From NCBI GenBank assembly GCA_002900995.3, contig CM035314.1:1-64000 (forward strand): a DNA stretch of 64,000 nucleotides, given 5' to 3'. Shown piece after piece: positions 32,549 through 45,248 of the stretch. Both the position numbers and the translations under genes were made by a program. Origin of the DNA: Ganoderma boninense (taxonomy: Eukaryota > Basidiomycota > Agaricomycetes > Polyporales > Polyporaceae). The notes beneath the pieces are model-generated. The model ran no database searches. It was not told the origin of the DNA and saw nothing but the letters and a program-made list of their open reading frames with translations. Each line of letters opens with the position of its first letter. The first letter of the stretch is position 1.

Positions 32549-33963
32549 GTGAACCGTGGCCCACGTCGAGCTTGTGCATGTGGCGGGCGGACGCGTCGCA
32601 GGTCGCAGGTGTGAAACGCGCGCGCCACCGCCGTCCCCTGAGTACGATAATGGGATATAGGTCGTGGTTTGGTCATTCGTCGTTCGCAGACGGTTATGAT
32701 AATGTACAGCAGCGGACTGTGAGACGCGCCCGGTCGCGGTCTGTTTTATTGTGAGCGGTTGGCGAAGTGTCCCCGCTCTATCGACTCTAGGCATGCCCGA
32801 ACATACCATGGATGCAGCAACAAGCATGGTTGTGTCCACGTCGACGCGCCTGTGTTCCTGTATGCTTGGTCTTTCGAAGTGTGCTCGCACATGGATACGT
32901 GTCTATCTTTCGGTCCGCACCATGGATACACTTCCATGCAGTCTCGTACCCACGCATAATATATGGCCAGACGGTAGGTACAGCATGACCGAGTTCAAGC
33001 TGCCTCCAATTGCAACCTCACCCATTTCAAATTGTAGATGGTCTGTCTTCGCGTCGATCAATCATCAACTTGTCTTGGCTAGTTCCAGGTCAAGTGCCCG
33101 GCCTCGCTCAGAGTCACCGGCGCATATCATGTTCCGAGTCGCACGCTGTAGGACTTCCCTACCACTGCCGTAGCGAGATTGGCTTCAAGTTGAAGGCATC
33201 GCTGATGGTGGCCTTTGTATGCTTCGCGCATAAATGCGTCCAGCTGACGCCTCGGTGGGAGACTCAGGAAAGAAGGAGGTGAGCTCGCTGGTTCAAATGC
33301 TACGCTATGATAATAATCTCAGTGGTGGCGTGCAGACTCGGACTGTATGCCCCCCCTCGTCCGGGTACGAGACCAACGTTCGTCCGAGTGACACCATCGC
33401 GATAGGGATGCGAAGACAGACTACGAGAGGCGCTCGTGTCCGCAATTATTTTAACTGCGAGCGATATGGCCGGCGTGCCCCACGCTATATCTATCTAACA
33501 CTTAATCTCTCCCCAAGCCTCATCAATGCATCACGTCGGAGCACAGCGAACATTTAGATCAGGTGCGTCTCAACCATTTCTCCGTCCATCGTTATCTGCT
33601 CAGCGGACCACAGCTGCACTCAGATATGCAGCAGCCAGGTCGTGTCTGGTAGTTATGTCCTCGAAGAACGGCCTTGTTCCACACGTGCGTGTCATATCGT
33701 GCTTTGTGGCGTCCGGCGGGTGCGGGGATTTTGATTCATCCACTTAATGAATCGTCGAGTCCTTAGTGCTAGTGAGCACGGGGAGGTAAGCAACTAGTCC
33801 TCGTGATATCGCGCTGGTTGCTACTCTTAACGGCCATTTTGCCACTGGCAACGTATCTCTAGGTCGAGCTGCCTTTCCCCCTCTGTGCTTCCCCCCGAGC
33901 CAAGCAGCGCATTTGCTTCTCTGAAGCTTTTCTTCCATCTAGCCAAAGATTCACTCTTCGCAG
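32549..33963. other. A2-B2 intergenic
   Basis: No gene is supported. About 33560-33720 is the counterpart of 26270-26420 upstream of B1. The spacer is about twice as long as that between A1 and B1, so one of the two has gained or lost sequence since duplication. Confidence 0.5.
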
Positions 33964-35462
33964 ATGCCTGCCATCGCGCCTGCAGACAAGGTCCTCGTCA
34001 CCGGGGCGAACGGCTACGTAGGCACCTGGGCCATCAAAGTCCTCCTCGACCGCGGATACCACGTGCGCGGAGCGGTGCGTTCCAAGGAGAAGGGGGAGGC
34101 GCTCATGAAGATCCTGGAAGACAAGTTGCCCGGCCAAGCGAAGAACTTCGAGTACGTCGTGGTTGAGGATCTCACGGCCGTACGTCTGTCCTCATTTCGC
34201 ATGCATCGCGCACTGTCTGACGATCGTCTTCTCTCCGGCCAGGACCATGCGTACGACGAGGCAGTCAAAGGCGTGGCTGGGGCTGTCCACTCCGCCTCGC
34301 CCGTCACGGCCTGGGCAAAGCACCCGGACGAGGTAATCAAGCCCGCCCTCGAGGGCACGCTCAGCCTTTTGAGGAGCGCGCTCGCGCATGGGTGCGTTTC
34401 ACTCCCTCCCTCCAGATGTAGTTTTTTTTTTTTCGAAAACGTCGTTCACGACGGCCCATTGACGTGATTCCGCTCGTTTTGCCAGGCAAGGCATGAAGCG
34501 TATCGTCCTCACGTCGTCCGTACGAGCGGTCGTCCAGACCGAGGCCGGCCGCACGTACACAGAGGAAGACTGGGCGGACGACGCGGTCCAAGAGATAAAG
34601 GAGAAGGGGAGCGCCGCGAACGGCATGAGCATGTACGGCGCGGGCAAGGTCCTCGCTGAGAGAGGTGCGTCTCCTGGTCCACATCGGCCCCATGCTCAAT
34701 ATCAACCAACGTGTGCATCAAGCTGACGACGTCGACTAGCCGCATGGAACTTCCACGCCGAGCACAAGAACGAGGTCGGATGGGACTTGGTCACGCTCAA
34801 TCTCGGCTGGGTGTTCGGGGTGCGCACCCCCAGCCACGGCGATAGCGGCATCTGACCCTTGGCTGATTGCGACGTTATGATTATCTCGACAGCCGACTGT
34901 GGAAGATCCGACCGCGCCGGAGGACCTTCCCTCTACCGCAGGCATTTTCTATGGTATACTGTCCGGGAACCCGATGTTCGACGCGTTCTACGCCGCGGGG
35001 ACGAACTACATCGACTCTCGCGACAGTGGCGAAGCGCATGTCAAGGCACTCGAAGTCGATGCGGCGGGCGGAGAACGGTTTATTATCGCGTCACGTATGT
35101 GTTTTTGAATCCGTGCGTATCAGAGCAGGGTCTGACTGACGATCGTCCTCGGGTGTAGACTGGTGCAACTGGCAAGATTGGCGTAAGTACATACTCCGAT
35201 CACCGTGGCCCGGGGTGTCTGAACTTCGGTCCCGTGGCTAACGCCGTCTACCATCACAGGGAATAAGGCGGGAGAGCTCGGGTACTTCCCCAAGCTCGAC
35301 AAGGGGGACCCGCAGCGATGCGCGAGCTTGCAATCGCGGCCGTGTTCTAGCGAGAAGGCAAGGCGCGTCTTGGGCATCGAGTTCAGGAAGCTGCACGAGA
35401 CGCTGAAGGACACGCTCGACTATTACCGACAGAGGGGATGGCTGGCAGAATACGAAGCTTAG
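33964..35462 (+). CDS. extended SDR reductase (B2), 350 aa
   Basis: Seven exons: 33964-34179, 34243-34391, 34486-34664, 34740-34819, 34893-35094, 35159-35182, 35260-35462, with the same lengths as A1, B1 and A2. The start is MPAIAPADKVLVTGANGYVG. The active-site segment is YGAGKVLAE, keeping Y172 and K176 but with Gly where B1 has Ser at position 175. Exon 6 encodes WCNWQDW. The end is KLHETLKDTLDYYRQRGWLAEYEA. It is the partner of B1 and appears intact. It is convergent with FMO3, 1.46 kb away. A soluble NAD(P)H reductase is expected. Confidence 0.9.
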
Positions 35463-36921
35463 CACACAAATGCAAGTGATAAATCAACTGAACCATGATG
35501 GCGTTCTATCTTGCTATATCAAGTCTTCGTGCGGGAGCCTTGTGGAAACGACGGAGACGATGGCCGGGCAACCGAACCTTCTTTACTGATAGGTAAGTTA
35601 CTTACGATGACCTCGGATCGGTCATTGTGATGACGATACTGGAGTTCGGAGGAAAGCCTGGTGGGGAACTGGGACGCGGAGCCCTGCAACGATGCTTGAC
35701 AGTCATTCAGGACGCCTGAACCGAGTCGGTGCTCGGTAGGGATTCTCGACGTGACGAAATGTTGAGCCTCCTCGGAATTTCGCTGTGGACGGCAGATCCG
35801 AGTCATGGATCCAGCACGACGGCGACTTGATAATCGCTAGCTTTCACTCTTCTAGAGTGCCTTCGAGTAATGACGATGACGTTAAACAGGAATACCACTC
35901 AACTTCCGAGGTAGGCCGTTATCTTCGTACTTAGTCGCGGTCTTACTTGCTTGAAGCTCCTTACCAACTAGCCGAATTGACGATGGATGGCCGCTCAAGG
36001 CTGTTCCAGCCTTCGGCGGTGTAGTAAGTATCCAAAGGTGCAGTCGACCACCGCGAACGTTGTCACAAATATCTGCGAAAGTGGAAAAGTATCGCATGCC
36101 TGTCAGCGTCTCTTCCTCGCGGTCGACGTGGATGGAGAGATTGCATCGGGAGCCTCGAAGGAACGTCGCGATCGATCAGGCCAGTCTCGCGGGACTACAT
36201 ACGCAGCCTGACCAATGCCCATGAGTCAGACAGGTCTTTGGCTGGGGGTCCCGGCTCCTCGAGGAGTCGAGGAGATAGTCAACGGCGTACTCGATTATAC
36301 AGCCTACCGACATCCGATGAACGGCCATGGCGAATCAAACGCTTCCATCTCTTGCTCGACCACTGTTGACGCCATGAGCGTATTGTCAGATAAGGCCCTT
36401 CGAGAAGGAAAGGTTTTGCGTCATGTTTTAGGGAAAGATGTCACACTCGCCGTGCAGACGGCTGACTGCTCCAGAATCCGCTGCTTTGAATTGCGAATAT
36501 GTATCAACTCGGAGCATCGGGAGGGCACCCTTCCACATAGGTCATGCCAGACACGACGTGATAACCCCAACTACAGACACTTCTGGGGTAAGCCTTGCAC
36601 ACGTAAAGCAGTCGTTGCGCGTTGCACCCCCGCAGTCAAGCACTTCCCCGCACCAGTCTGCAAAAACCGTTCATGCGGGGGTAAACCTCTTAACCATGAG
36701 TGGCCTGGATGTCATGGGGGATCATGAGTGCAGCAATACAAATACCGGTCGGAACAAGGCGCACCACGGGTCTACACGGGGAAGCCGTGTCCTATCCATC
36801 ATCGCCCTAGAAGCACCCAAACCATCAACAACTATCGATCTAAGACGGCAACACGAACGACGAGCAGCATGCTGTCACACATCGCAAAGCGCATTGATCC
36901 AAGAAAATACTCACCGGCAAG
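35463..36921. other. intergenic between B2 and FMO3
   Basis: Plus frames up to 170 codons (36215-36727) have no recognisable domain and no promoter or splice support. I see no RNA gene or repeat. Confidence 0.45.
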
Positions 36922-38599
36922 TCATGTAGAAGCTGGGCCACCATCGACCCCTCCGTGCGGCGCAAGGATCTTCTGCTCGCCCCCCTCGCGCCACCACGCC
37001 TCCGCCGCCTCGTCTGCGTCGTACCCGAACTGGATCCGGCTCTTCTCCTCATCCGCCCACTGGTTCGCGCTCCCTGCCAACCCGTCACCTGCTTTGTTCT
37101 TCCCCTCGCGGATGCGCTCCAACTCGACCGCCGCCGCCTTGCGCATGTCCGCGTCGCGCTGCTCCTGTTCGGGCCCGTCGTGCAGGTGGAAGATGGTCTG
37201 GTTCATGCGCGATTGGTTCTGCGTTTCCGCCGTGCGCGGGAGGCGCAGGTCCTCGTACGCCTGCAGGAACGCGGGCAGTTGGGACGGGTGCGTGATCCTT
37301 GAGAGCAGATTGCCGAGCACCGCCGCATCCTCGATCGCCATTGCGGCGCCTTGGGCACGGTACGGCTGCGGCCCGGGGAGTCGGAAGTTGGGTAGGAGGA
37401 GCATCCGTGGATTCTGAAGTTAGCTCAAAGAAGAACGGCTCGGAGGGTGAGTCTGATGACGAGGGGACTGACCAACATGGGATGACAGGCATCGCCGAGA
37501 AGGATGACGCGGAAGGACGGATGGATCCAGGTTTTAAGCGGCTTGCGGTCCATGAGCCGCCATTTCAGCGTCGACTGGACGAACCCGAGGATCTTGCGCA
37601 ACCTGCGAGGCTCGTTTAGGCGGCATGAAGCAATGGGTACTGGTCTCGGACTTACCGAGGGTCGAAGTCGGCGAAGTCAGCTCGCATCTTGTCCGCGCTG
37701 CCTTCTGCCGTCCACGACTCGACAGACCCGTCGTCCGGGTGTGCGAGTACGACGTTGTACTCTTTCTTACCCCTCTGTCCCCAGGTTCAGTAAACGTCGA
37801 CAGACAGAAAAAAAACACGGCGCACGATATTGTACGCCATGACATGACGCGACGGGCCCATCCACCCCGTCATGTCCGGCACCTCGATCAGCTCCCTCAG
37901 CTCCGGGTCCTCTAACAGCAGCTCTGCCGGCACGATTGCGCGATACACGGCGTCCCCCGTCGGCTCCGCCAGGTTCGTGTGGCCCAGAACGACCCTCTGC
38001 ACCAAGCTCTTCACTCCGTCCGCGCCGACGACCACGTCTCCCCTCACGACCTCCCCGGACTTCAGCGTGACGCTTGGCACGTCTGGGTCGACGCTAACGA
38101 CCGTCGCCCCAAGGCGCAGCTCCATGTGCGGCTCCGCAAGGTCGAACAGCAGCCGATGCAAGTCCGCGCGGTGGATATGGTAGTACGGCGCGCCATACTT
38201 CTCCTCCATGTCCCTCCACTTCGTATACCCGACCCGCTCCCCATTCGCGTACCGCCGCAGGACGATCGCCTCGGGGCGCACGCCGACGGCCTCGAGCGCG
38301 GGGCCCGCGCCCCAGCGCCGGAGCAGGCGCGAGACGTTCGGGGTGACCTGGATGCCCGCGCCGACCTCGCCGATGGCGGAGGCGGCTTCGAAGAGGGTTA
38401 TCTTGTGGCCCGCTTTGCCGAGACAGTGCGCGGCGGCGAGCCCGCCCATGCCGCAGCCGACGATGAGGATGTGGAGTCGGTGGGAAGCTGTCCGGCCGTT
38501 GTAGAGGGTGGTGTGAACGGAGGCTCCCGCGGCCGTCGCTGCGGCGTGCGACGTAACCGGAGGGAGCGGCAGGGGCGGCGGTGGAGGAGTGGCAGACAT
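36922..38599 (-). CDS. FAD-dependent monooxygenase, salicylate-hydroxylase-like (FMO3), 488 aa
   Basis: Exons are 38599-37826, 37774-37656, 37602-37473 and 37365-36922, with the 119- and 130-nt middle exons shared by FMO1 and FMO2. Motifs: LIVGCGMGGLAAAHCLGKAG, HRADLHRLLFDL, VVGADGVKS and GDACHPML (ending at residue 341), then PYRAQGAAMAIEDAAVLG. The N-terminal 20 residues are Pro-rich (TPPPPPLPLPP). The start is the ATG of MSATPPP; the frame is open upstream only through a GTG. All cofactor motifs are intact, so it is likely active. It runs in the same direction as the LamB/YcsF gene 0.9 kb upstream of it. Confidence 0.9.
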
Positions 38600-38648
38600 T
38601 GGGTTGTGGAGAGTGAGGTCGAAGGTACGACACAGAGATGGGGGCACG

Positions 38649-38685
38649 AGCGCAGGATAGAAATAAAACGCGGGGGGATAAATGG
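38649..38685 (-). promoter_or_regulatory. shared FMO core-promoter block (FMO3)
   Basis: On the minus strand TTTATCCCCCCGCG is followed by TTTTATTTCTATCCTGCGCTC, ending about 50 nt before the ATG at 38599. It matches the block in front of FMO2. Confidence 0.6.
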
Positions 38686-39496
38686 TTCTAGCGGGGTGCT
38701 GCGTATGCGAGCGTTAGTGCGCCGTCGGTGCGAATTGGAGGAGAAGCGGCCCCGTGGATGACTGACTTGGACCGTCAAATGAGCGTGCGGGAGAAGTTGG
38801 ATTATTCATGCGGAGTGCCCAGCCTCCACTATCGAGGTCGTCGAGGGACGTGGTTGGAAGAGTGTCGGACATCTTTACCTAGGGCTAACTGGCGGTCCAG
38901 GTTCCTGGCCTGAGACGCCTTCCGTGATGACGGCATAATGTATGGTCGGCCACAAAGGACTAGAAGCACGGAATGAATGAGGAGCAGGAGTTGTGAAGAT
39001 GACGAGCTTCGTGGATGTTGAACTTCAGAAGAGCCGGGGGCGAGCGATGGTCCGCTCACCTGACACAAGCCAAATGGAGTCCGCTGGGGCAAGCAGCCAT
39101 GTTACAAGTCATCAAGTATGACCCCTGTTGCAAAGAAGAGAACACGCTCTGCGCAGGGCGACGTACGTACTTATGGGAAATGTTTGAGAGCTTGAGCTAC
39201 GGCACCGCATTCTTTCGGAAACTGAGAACGCCTACAGTTCCGAGATGGCCACGTCCGTCGGGTGAGAGTATTCACCTGCGGCTCTCGCGCAAGAAACACG
39301 TGCGCCAACATACCAACACGCACAGTTCATCGGAAAGGTGAAAATGGTGGAGTAGAAATAGAATATCGAGACATACATCCTACCCAGGGGATACTGCCAA
39401 ACCGCGTCGACATCTAGGATGCTGGAACTTGTCCGAATGGTCGACGAATACGCATAACTTAACTAGATTCACCGCCGAAGAGAGAAACGCTCAAGG
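38686..39496. other. intergenic, no gene supported
   Basis: Only short frames on both strands; no domain or RNA gene seen. Confidence 0.45.
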
Positions 39497-41018
39497 CTAG
39501 GTTCCCAACCGTGCGTTGTGCTGGTCCACCAGCGCCTTCACCCCCTGCGCGATCTCGACCGCACCCTGACTCATCGTCAGCGAGTTCGGATCCTTACGGG
39601 ATATCGATATCAAACTCGTACTCACCGGAGTATCGGAGTGACAACAAATCGACACTTCGGTGACGTCCTCGGGAAGGGGCACGAACCCTCCAACTGTCGT
39701 TATTTGCCTTCTCTCGAGTAAATTGTTTACCCTATCTTTGACCACGCTCAACGTCACCGGGTCGTGCTTCCTACGTGCACCCCGTGGGGCAGGGGCGGCC
39801 ACGAAACGCGCTTAGCAGGGTCGAGAAGCGACGCGCGGAGAATGAGGGAAAATGCGGGGTCGGATCTGGACCCAGACCCAGACTCACTTTGTGATGAGCA
39901 GCTTGCCCTCGGCGCTGTAGTCCAGGTCCGCGAACCACTCTGTAAAGCGGCCGAGCAAAGTTTTAGACAAACTCAAATTCGACGAAGAACGAGAACTGAA
40001 TGACGAATGCCGGACCTGCGATGAACGGCACGCCGAGCTCCTGCGCGGCGGCCTGGTGGCACGTCCCCGCGAGGCCCATGAAGGGGACGTTGTAGAGCTT
40101 CGACACTCCCACGACGGCGTGGGCCAGAGCCATGTCGCGCGCCGTCATGCCGTACACCGCCCCATGTGGTTTGATCTGCTCGGCGAAATGCATGAGCACG
40201 TTTTGAGGTAGTCCTCGCTCACGGAACAGAGCAGTTGACGTACGTGGTTCAGCCGCACACCGTGGAGCTGGAGAAAGCCGGTGAGCGCACCGACCTGGTA
40301 GATGAAGCACGAAGCCAGTTCGTCCTGCCGGCAGCCGTCAACGTCATGTTACGCGGGGTATATGCGTGGCTCGGCGTACCGGCTCCATCACCATCTCGCG
40401 CCGCCCCCAACCTTGTTTATCCGGGAGTGATGGGTGTGCGCCGACGAGGACGTTGTTCGCCTTCGCCAACTGGACGGTCTCGTTCATGATCGAGAAGTCT
40501 CTGGGGTTAACACGCGATTAGACTGAACGGGAGATGGAGGGACTAGGGAATGCGCCCACGATGCATGAAAACCGCACGCCACATTCGCGAGGTGGATTGT
40601 CTTCATGAGCCCTTCGTCGTCGCCCTGTGAACGCGAGGTAAGCATTCGCAGTCATAACAGCCAAACTGGCAGATGTGACGCACCATCTTGTAAAGGGCGA
40701 ATCCCTTTTCAAATAACAGTCAGCACAGATCCAAGAGCAAGAACATATGTGGCTGGAGGGCGCGAAAAGTCTGTGCAGTAGCATGAGGTCGCCACCAGTA
40801 CGGACTCGGAAGCGCCTTGCTTGGTCGGCTTCTTCGAGTCGCCTGAGAAGTGTCCGTGCGCCGCACGAACAGACCTGTGTCTCTCTCCCCATTCCGCTCC
40901 ACCGTGGCCGCTCAATTGTTGCGATTCTCGCGATGCTAACGAAAGATATACATGGACACGATGCGAAGAGACTCACCTCCCCCATATCACAGTTGACGGT
41001 CGCACGAAGTCCGCACAT
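39497..41018 (-). CDS. LamB/YcsF family protein (5-oxoprolinase subunit A-like), 260 aa
   Basis: Nine exons: 41018-40977, 40704-40684 (21 nt), 40624-40560, 40500-40380, 40324-40244, 40175-40016, 39939-39888, 39770-39626, 39592-39497. Phases close to 260 aa, the usual length of the family. Family motifs appear in order: VNCDMGEGF at 8-16, [93 protein letters not shown] and SICCHSDTP. Bacterial PxpA works with PxpB/PxpC in ATP-driven 5-oxoproline hydrolysis; fungal partners are not visible here. The 272-nt first intron is long for this window. A TATA-like ATAAAA lies 77 nt upstream at 41095-41100. Decayed copies lie at 5850-6270 and about 13305-13515. Confidence 0.88.
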
Positions 41019-41094
41019 CTCCTTGCTGCTTTCCGACGGCCGCGCTCTCGGTGGACTGGTCGAAGCAGGCCGCTCCTCTCACCGAGCCTGAGGG

Positions 41095-41100
41095 TTTTAT
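41095..41100 (-). promoter_or_regulatory. TATA-like box of the LamB/YcsF gene
   Basis: ATAAAA on the minus strand within GCATAAAACCC, 77 nt before the ATG at 41018. Confidence 0.4.
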
Positions 41101-41119
41101 GCCTGCATGAGAACGCAAA

Positions 41120-43238
41120 ATCAGATTGATCTGAGCGTATCAGCCAATCGATGTCGTGCCAGCAAGGTCATGGGGCGGACCTATGACGGAATGTGTTCCC
41201 TGGCTATCGCGCTCTCAGGCTACATATATCCGCAGCAGCGTTCGAGGGGTATAAAAAGAGGTGTGTTCTCTTGCGAGTTCCGGGACGGACCGCGACGGGG
41301 GACACCGGGTGGGTTGCGATGGCGTACGGGTCTGCGCACTGGACATGACGAGTGTCTGTTCGACCAGGAGGGGAATGGACGCGAAGGAGAGGAAGAAAAC
41401 GATAAAGCAGAAACACTCAACCAAGTACAATGAGGGTGTCCAAGGGGAGTTTGGATTGAGCGCGGACTTCTACATGGTTCACGACGACATTCATGGCCCG
41501 GCCTTCTCAGGGATGCCTAGACTCGATGCTACGCCCCATGCGATATAATATCTGGCGATGCCTGCGTTGATGGTCGATTAGATGGGATATAAAATCGAGA
41601 ACACACCATGTCGTTTGAATAGACTCTTTCCTATCACGAGAACATACTATCCCTCTACGTGTCCCAGTCAGCCACCCATTGTCTCAGAGTAGCCGGACGC
41701 GACAAACGGCGGGGTTGTAGTATTGATGTAGGCAGGGTATTATGGAGGAGCGAGGTTTATAAAGACCAGAGAGCTCGCAAGACAGACAGAGAGACAAGTT
41801 AAAGGAAGAAAGGAGAAGGAGAGGTCAAGTTGATTGATGTCGGTCGACGCTTGCCAGTGCCAGGAAAATTTGAAGACGGGGCAGATGGCTGAGTGCTACT
41901 GTGTGCGCATGATGGCGGCACCGCTGCCGTTGTCACAGGTCTAAAAAGCGATATTTGTGAGCTGGAATAGAAGAGCAGGAAGCTAGAGATAAATGTGGTG
42001 TATGGGATCGTCGAATTGGGCGCTCGCCGAGAAACTGCCCTCGCCAGCGCACCACCACATTGGCGTGGAGGCGCCGGTTTATGTTTGTCCTTATTAGTAA
42101 GGGCTGGACCCGGCCAACCATCTACTCCTCGCATCTGGAGATCGTGCGTCGTCTGCAGGGCGAAGCAATCACGTCTCTTGCAACAACCGCAATCCAACGT
42201 TTCCATTGCTAGCGCCACAGTCAGGGGGAACTGAGGACTGGGGCCAGAGAACTGAGTCCCGGTGGGTACCACAGCCTCCATGCTCTCTTTCAGCACGAAC
42301 TTTCCCGCCACATTCTTCGTGCTAGCTGACATGTCCCTCGTCAGCGGTCGAGCATGTGGCGGACTCCCGGAGATGGCCCTCGAATACCGAAATGAGTCTC
42401 CCGCCATCTTTTTAACAAACAGCGTATCGAAAAATGGCGGCAATCTGTTTGATGTCAATCACGACGCACGGAACCCCATGCTGGGTATTTTCCAAATCTA
42501 TTGCCAGTTGTTTTGCTCACTATACTGGATGAGCCCTCACAAACCCTCCTCCAGCGTCGTTGTAGTCCTTTTATTTTCTCTGACTCTCGTTGCACGTCGA
42601 TATGCTGCGGGTGCAAGTGGCAAGGGCGTTTGAAGTCCGTGATCATCTGCCATCACAAGGATGCATGAATGGTGTTTCGGCGAGTCTTCCTCGTCCCTAT
42701 CTACACTGATCGTTGTCTATGGCGTCAAATAGATTCGTGGACCATTTATCAACGCGCGCCGGTCCCAAATCGGGAGGGGCGAGTGCAGGGTTTCTAGAGA
42801 ACCGGGACGATGCGAAGGTTATCCCCGAGCATTGTTCCTCATACGTACGTGAGTCCCATTGCTGGTGTATGTGCCACTCGAGAGCATATGCTCAACAAGA
42901 CGCCCATCTTTCGTAGGTCATCTTCTCTGTCAAAATACCGCTGTTATCAGAATCCGAAGCCTGTTCGGAGATCTTGGCTGCGTATTAGGATAGATCTACA
43001 GCGCAAACGGTGACCTGATTCCATGCCACACAGCCTTTGCCACCATTATTCTATCTTGTATATATGATGAAGGGTGCTGCAACTTGCTGTTGACAATACC
43101 TTCTCCTTCACTGGTACCTCCACGTTCTGGTCTGTATAGCGTCCCACATTGCCTATCGCGCTGGCCACGTCCTCGTCAACATCGCCCAGCAGCACCTTGT
43201 ACGACGTCTCGGAGGCTTTCGGGCTCGACTCTCTCGCC
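41120..43238. other. stretch without a supported gene
   Basis: A 219-codon minus frame (42458-41799) and a 123-codon plus frame (42262-42633) overlap each other. Neither shows a domain, and both have the residue bias of chance frames. I left them out. Confidence 0.35.
41250..41258 (+). promoter_or_regulatory. orphan TATA box
   Basis: TATAAAAAG in the context GAGGGGTATAAAAAGAGG is a strong TATA match on the plus strand. A second one, TTTATAAAGACC, lies near 41756. No convincing coding sequence follows either; short frames are present to about 42630. They may drive an unrecognised short or non-coding transcript. Confidence 0.3.
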
Positions 43239-44576
43239 ATGGAAATTTCGAGGGACGGGTTGGATAGCTTGCAGGTCCAAGTGGTTGCCATTTTGTTATC
43301 GACCGTCCTTCTGGGTGAGTAAACTGTCATCTCTTAAATTTTAATAACCTCATCTCTTACACTGACGTGTGAGAAGGCATATACACCTTTTGCGCTGGAT
43401 ATTCTGCGCAGATATTGATGTATGTCGCTTCCATGGCTGCGAACTCTGGATAGTCGTTTTGCATACTGATCATATGCACAGGAACCGCGGTCTCACCAGC
43501 GCGCGAAGGAAACTCCTTTCTATCATTGCAACCATGTACCTGGCGACTTTGAGTTCCTGGATAGCAATGACCGTGGGCCTCTTCCAGTCATTCAGCGCTG
43601 TCAACAGTGGCTTGTTTCCACTGTCGTCAATGGCAGATTGTGCGGGAACAATTGCCTTGACGTTTAATGTACGCTTTAACAACATCTCTATGCTTTCGGG
43701 TAAATAATATCACCTATACTAACAGGTTTTTCTCGGAGACGGTATCGTGTGGTGGCGGGTGTGGATATTATGGAACAGGAACAGGTGGATCCTGGTAGCG
43801 AGCTGTGTTATAGTACTTGCCACTCTTAGTACGTGCCAGACTTCTCATAGCAGCTCTTGAGACTCAACTTATCGCAATAATTAGCCACAGGATCACTCGA
43901 TTCAGGAGACTCCTGCGGTGCTAGAAGGTTTCTCAAAATAACATTCTCACTTGCCTCAACAAAAGGCACTTTTTTCCAATTCGATGGTTTCGGCCTCCTC
44001 ACCGTCGGCCTGTCACTCTTTTCAAATATTGTAGCAACATTATTGGTTGGATACAAAGCTGGGTGAATATATGAATATCAGACTAGCTCAATTTTGATAA
44101 CAGCCTTATCTCATCTCTCACACAGGGAGCACAGCCAGGACACGAAGACTTATCTCGTCCGAGTTCGCAGCACAACTCGAGTACAGCGCACATTACTGCT
44201 TCTCGTAGAATCAGGATTCGTGTACTGGCTGATCTGGGTAAGTGTCTCTCTCTCTCAACCACGTTGCGTGGCCCTGACTTAAAATTACGACCCATCAGAT
44301 ACTCGTTTTGCTGTCTCAAATACTCGAAGGCACCGCATTCTCAAATGGAATGGTGTACTTCACCGAAGGATGTCTCATTGCTCTAGTCGTGAGTCCTCCG
44401 TAGCAATATCCAATATCCAGGTTTGCGATGCTGACCGGGCTCGGTAGGGAATCTACCCCACAGTGATTATTGTCCTCGTCGCCCTCGACAAGTCTGAAAT
44501 CGAAAAGGAGTCGCAATTATACTCTAAAGACCGCGCTGTGCAGTCTGACTGCGGTGTGGCCTTGTGTCAGTACTAG
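43239..44576 (+). CDS. multi-pass membrane protein, basidiomycete family (member A), 305 aa
   Basis: Eight exons: 43239-43314, 43377-43419 (43 nt), 43482-43668, 43726-43828, 43885-44062, 44126-44237, 44299-44388, 44448-44576. Hydrophobic segments: VVAILLSTVLLGIYTFCAGY, LLSIIATMYLATLSSWIAM, a passage with GDGIVWWRVWILW, WILVASCVIVLATL, LSLFSNIVATLLVGYKA, LLLLVESGFVYWLIWILVLL and LIALVGIYPTVIIVLVAL, giving about seven passes and a short tail. Exons of 43, 103 and 112 nt recur in members B and C. The start is uncertain: the frame is open some way upstream and member B has about 30 more N-terminal residues. It is convergent with member B. The family has no known function to my knowledge. Confidence 0.75.
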
Positions 44577-45248
44577 TCAGATCTGGGCTGGAGGGTGATT
44601 GGGAGCTAGAACTCGGTTGTTACTTGGTATGTATGTCGACCTAGGCGAATGTATAGAAGATTTTTGAACCGTGCAATGCACTCCTATCGGACTCGGGGTG
44701 ACTCGGAGAAGGACATGGAAAGTGGTACATTGGCATACGATCAAGGCATAACCTCAATAGCGGACCAACGAACAAAAGTGGAAGTTAGATATGAGACGCA
44801 CGAGGCACGCGACAGGGCCACAGTCCCTCAGACTCCGGGGCACGCTGCTGGTTTCGACAGATCGTCAAGGCCGTGATGAATGCTTTCACAGCACAAGAGG
44901 AATTTGTCCCAATCTGTATTCAAAGTAAGTACTTTATGCCATACCGTGACGGGCGTCCTGCCTGAGCTTAGCACTCCAAGTCTATACAAGGATCGCAGGC
45001 CCAATTCAAGTTCTTAGGCGACGTGACGTTCACGGCAACCCGACCACATACGCCCCAACTCCGTGCTCGTGCCCGGACTTTCGAGTTCTCACTGGCATGT
45101 CATGAGGCTAACATGAGCGTCGGCGCAGCAAAAGCGATGGCAAAGAATGGTCTGGGCGAGCTGGAACACCAGCAAGTGTGGCGGAGGGATATCACTGGAT
45201 GGCGTCAGCATGGGTTTCAGAATCTAAGATCACTGCTAGCGGTACCTT
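44577..45248. other. intergenic between convergent members A and B
   Basis: No gene, RNA or repeat is supported. Confidence 0.5.

Noticed and set aside
37787..37825. read-through end of FMO3 exon 1 (VRRVFFLSVDVY)
   Set aside because: This is intron 1 translated. The GTGCGC donor and an AG acceptor at 37775 restore the frame shared with FMO1 and FMO2.
41799..42458. 219-codon minus frame
   Set aside because: Unrecognised, overlapped by a plus frame, and no supporting signals.
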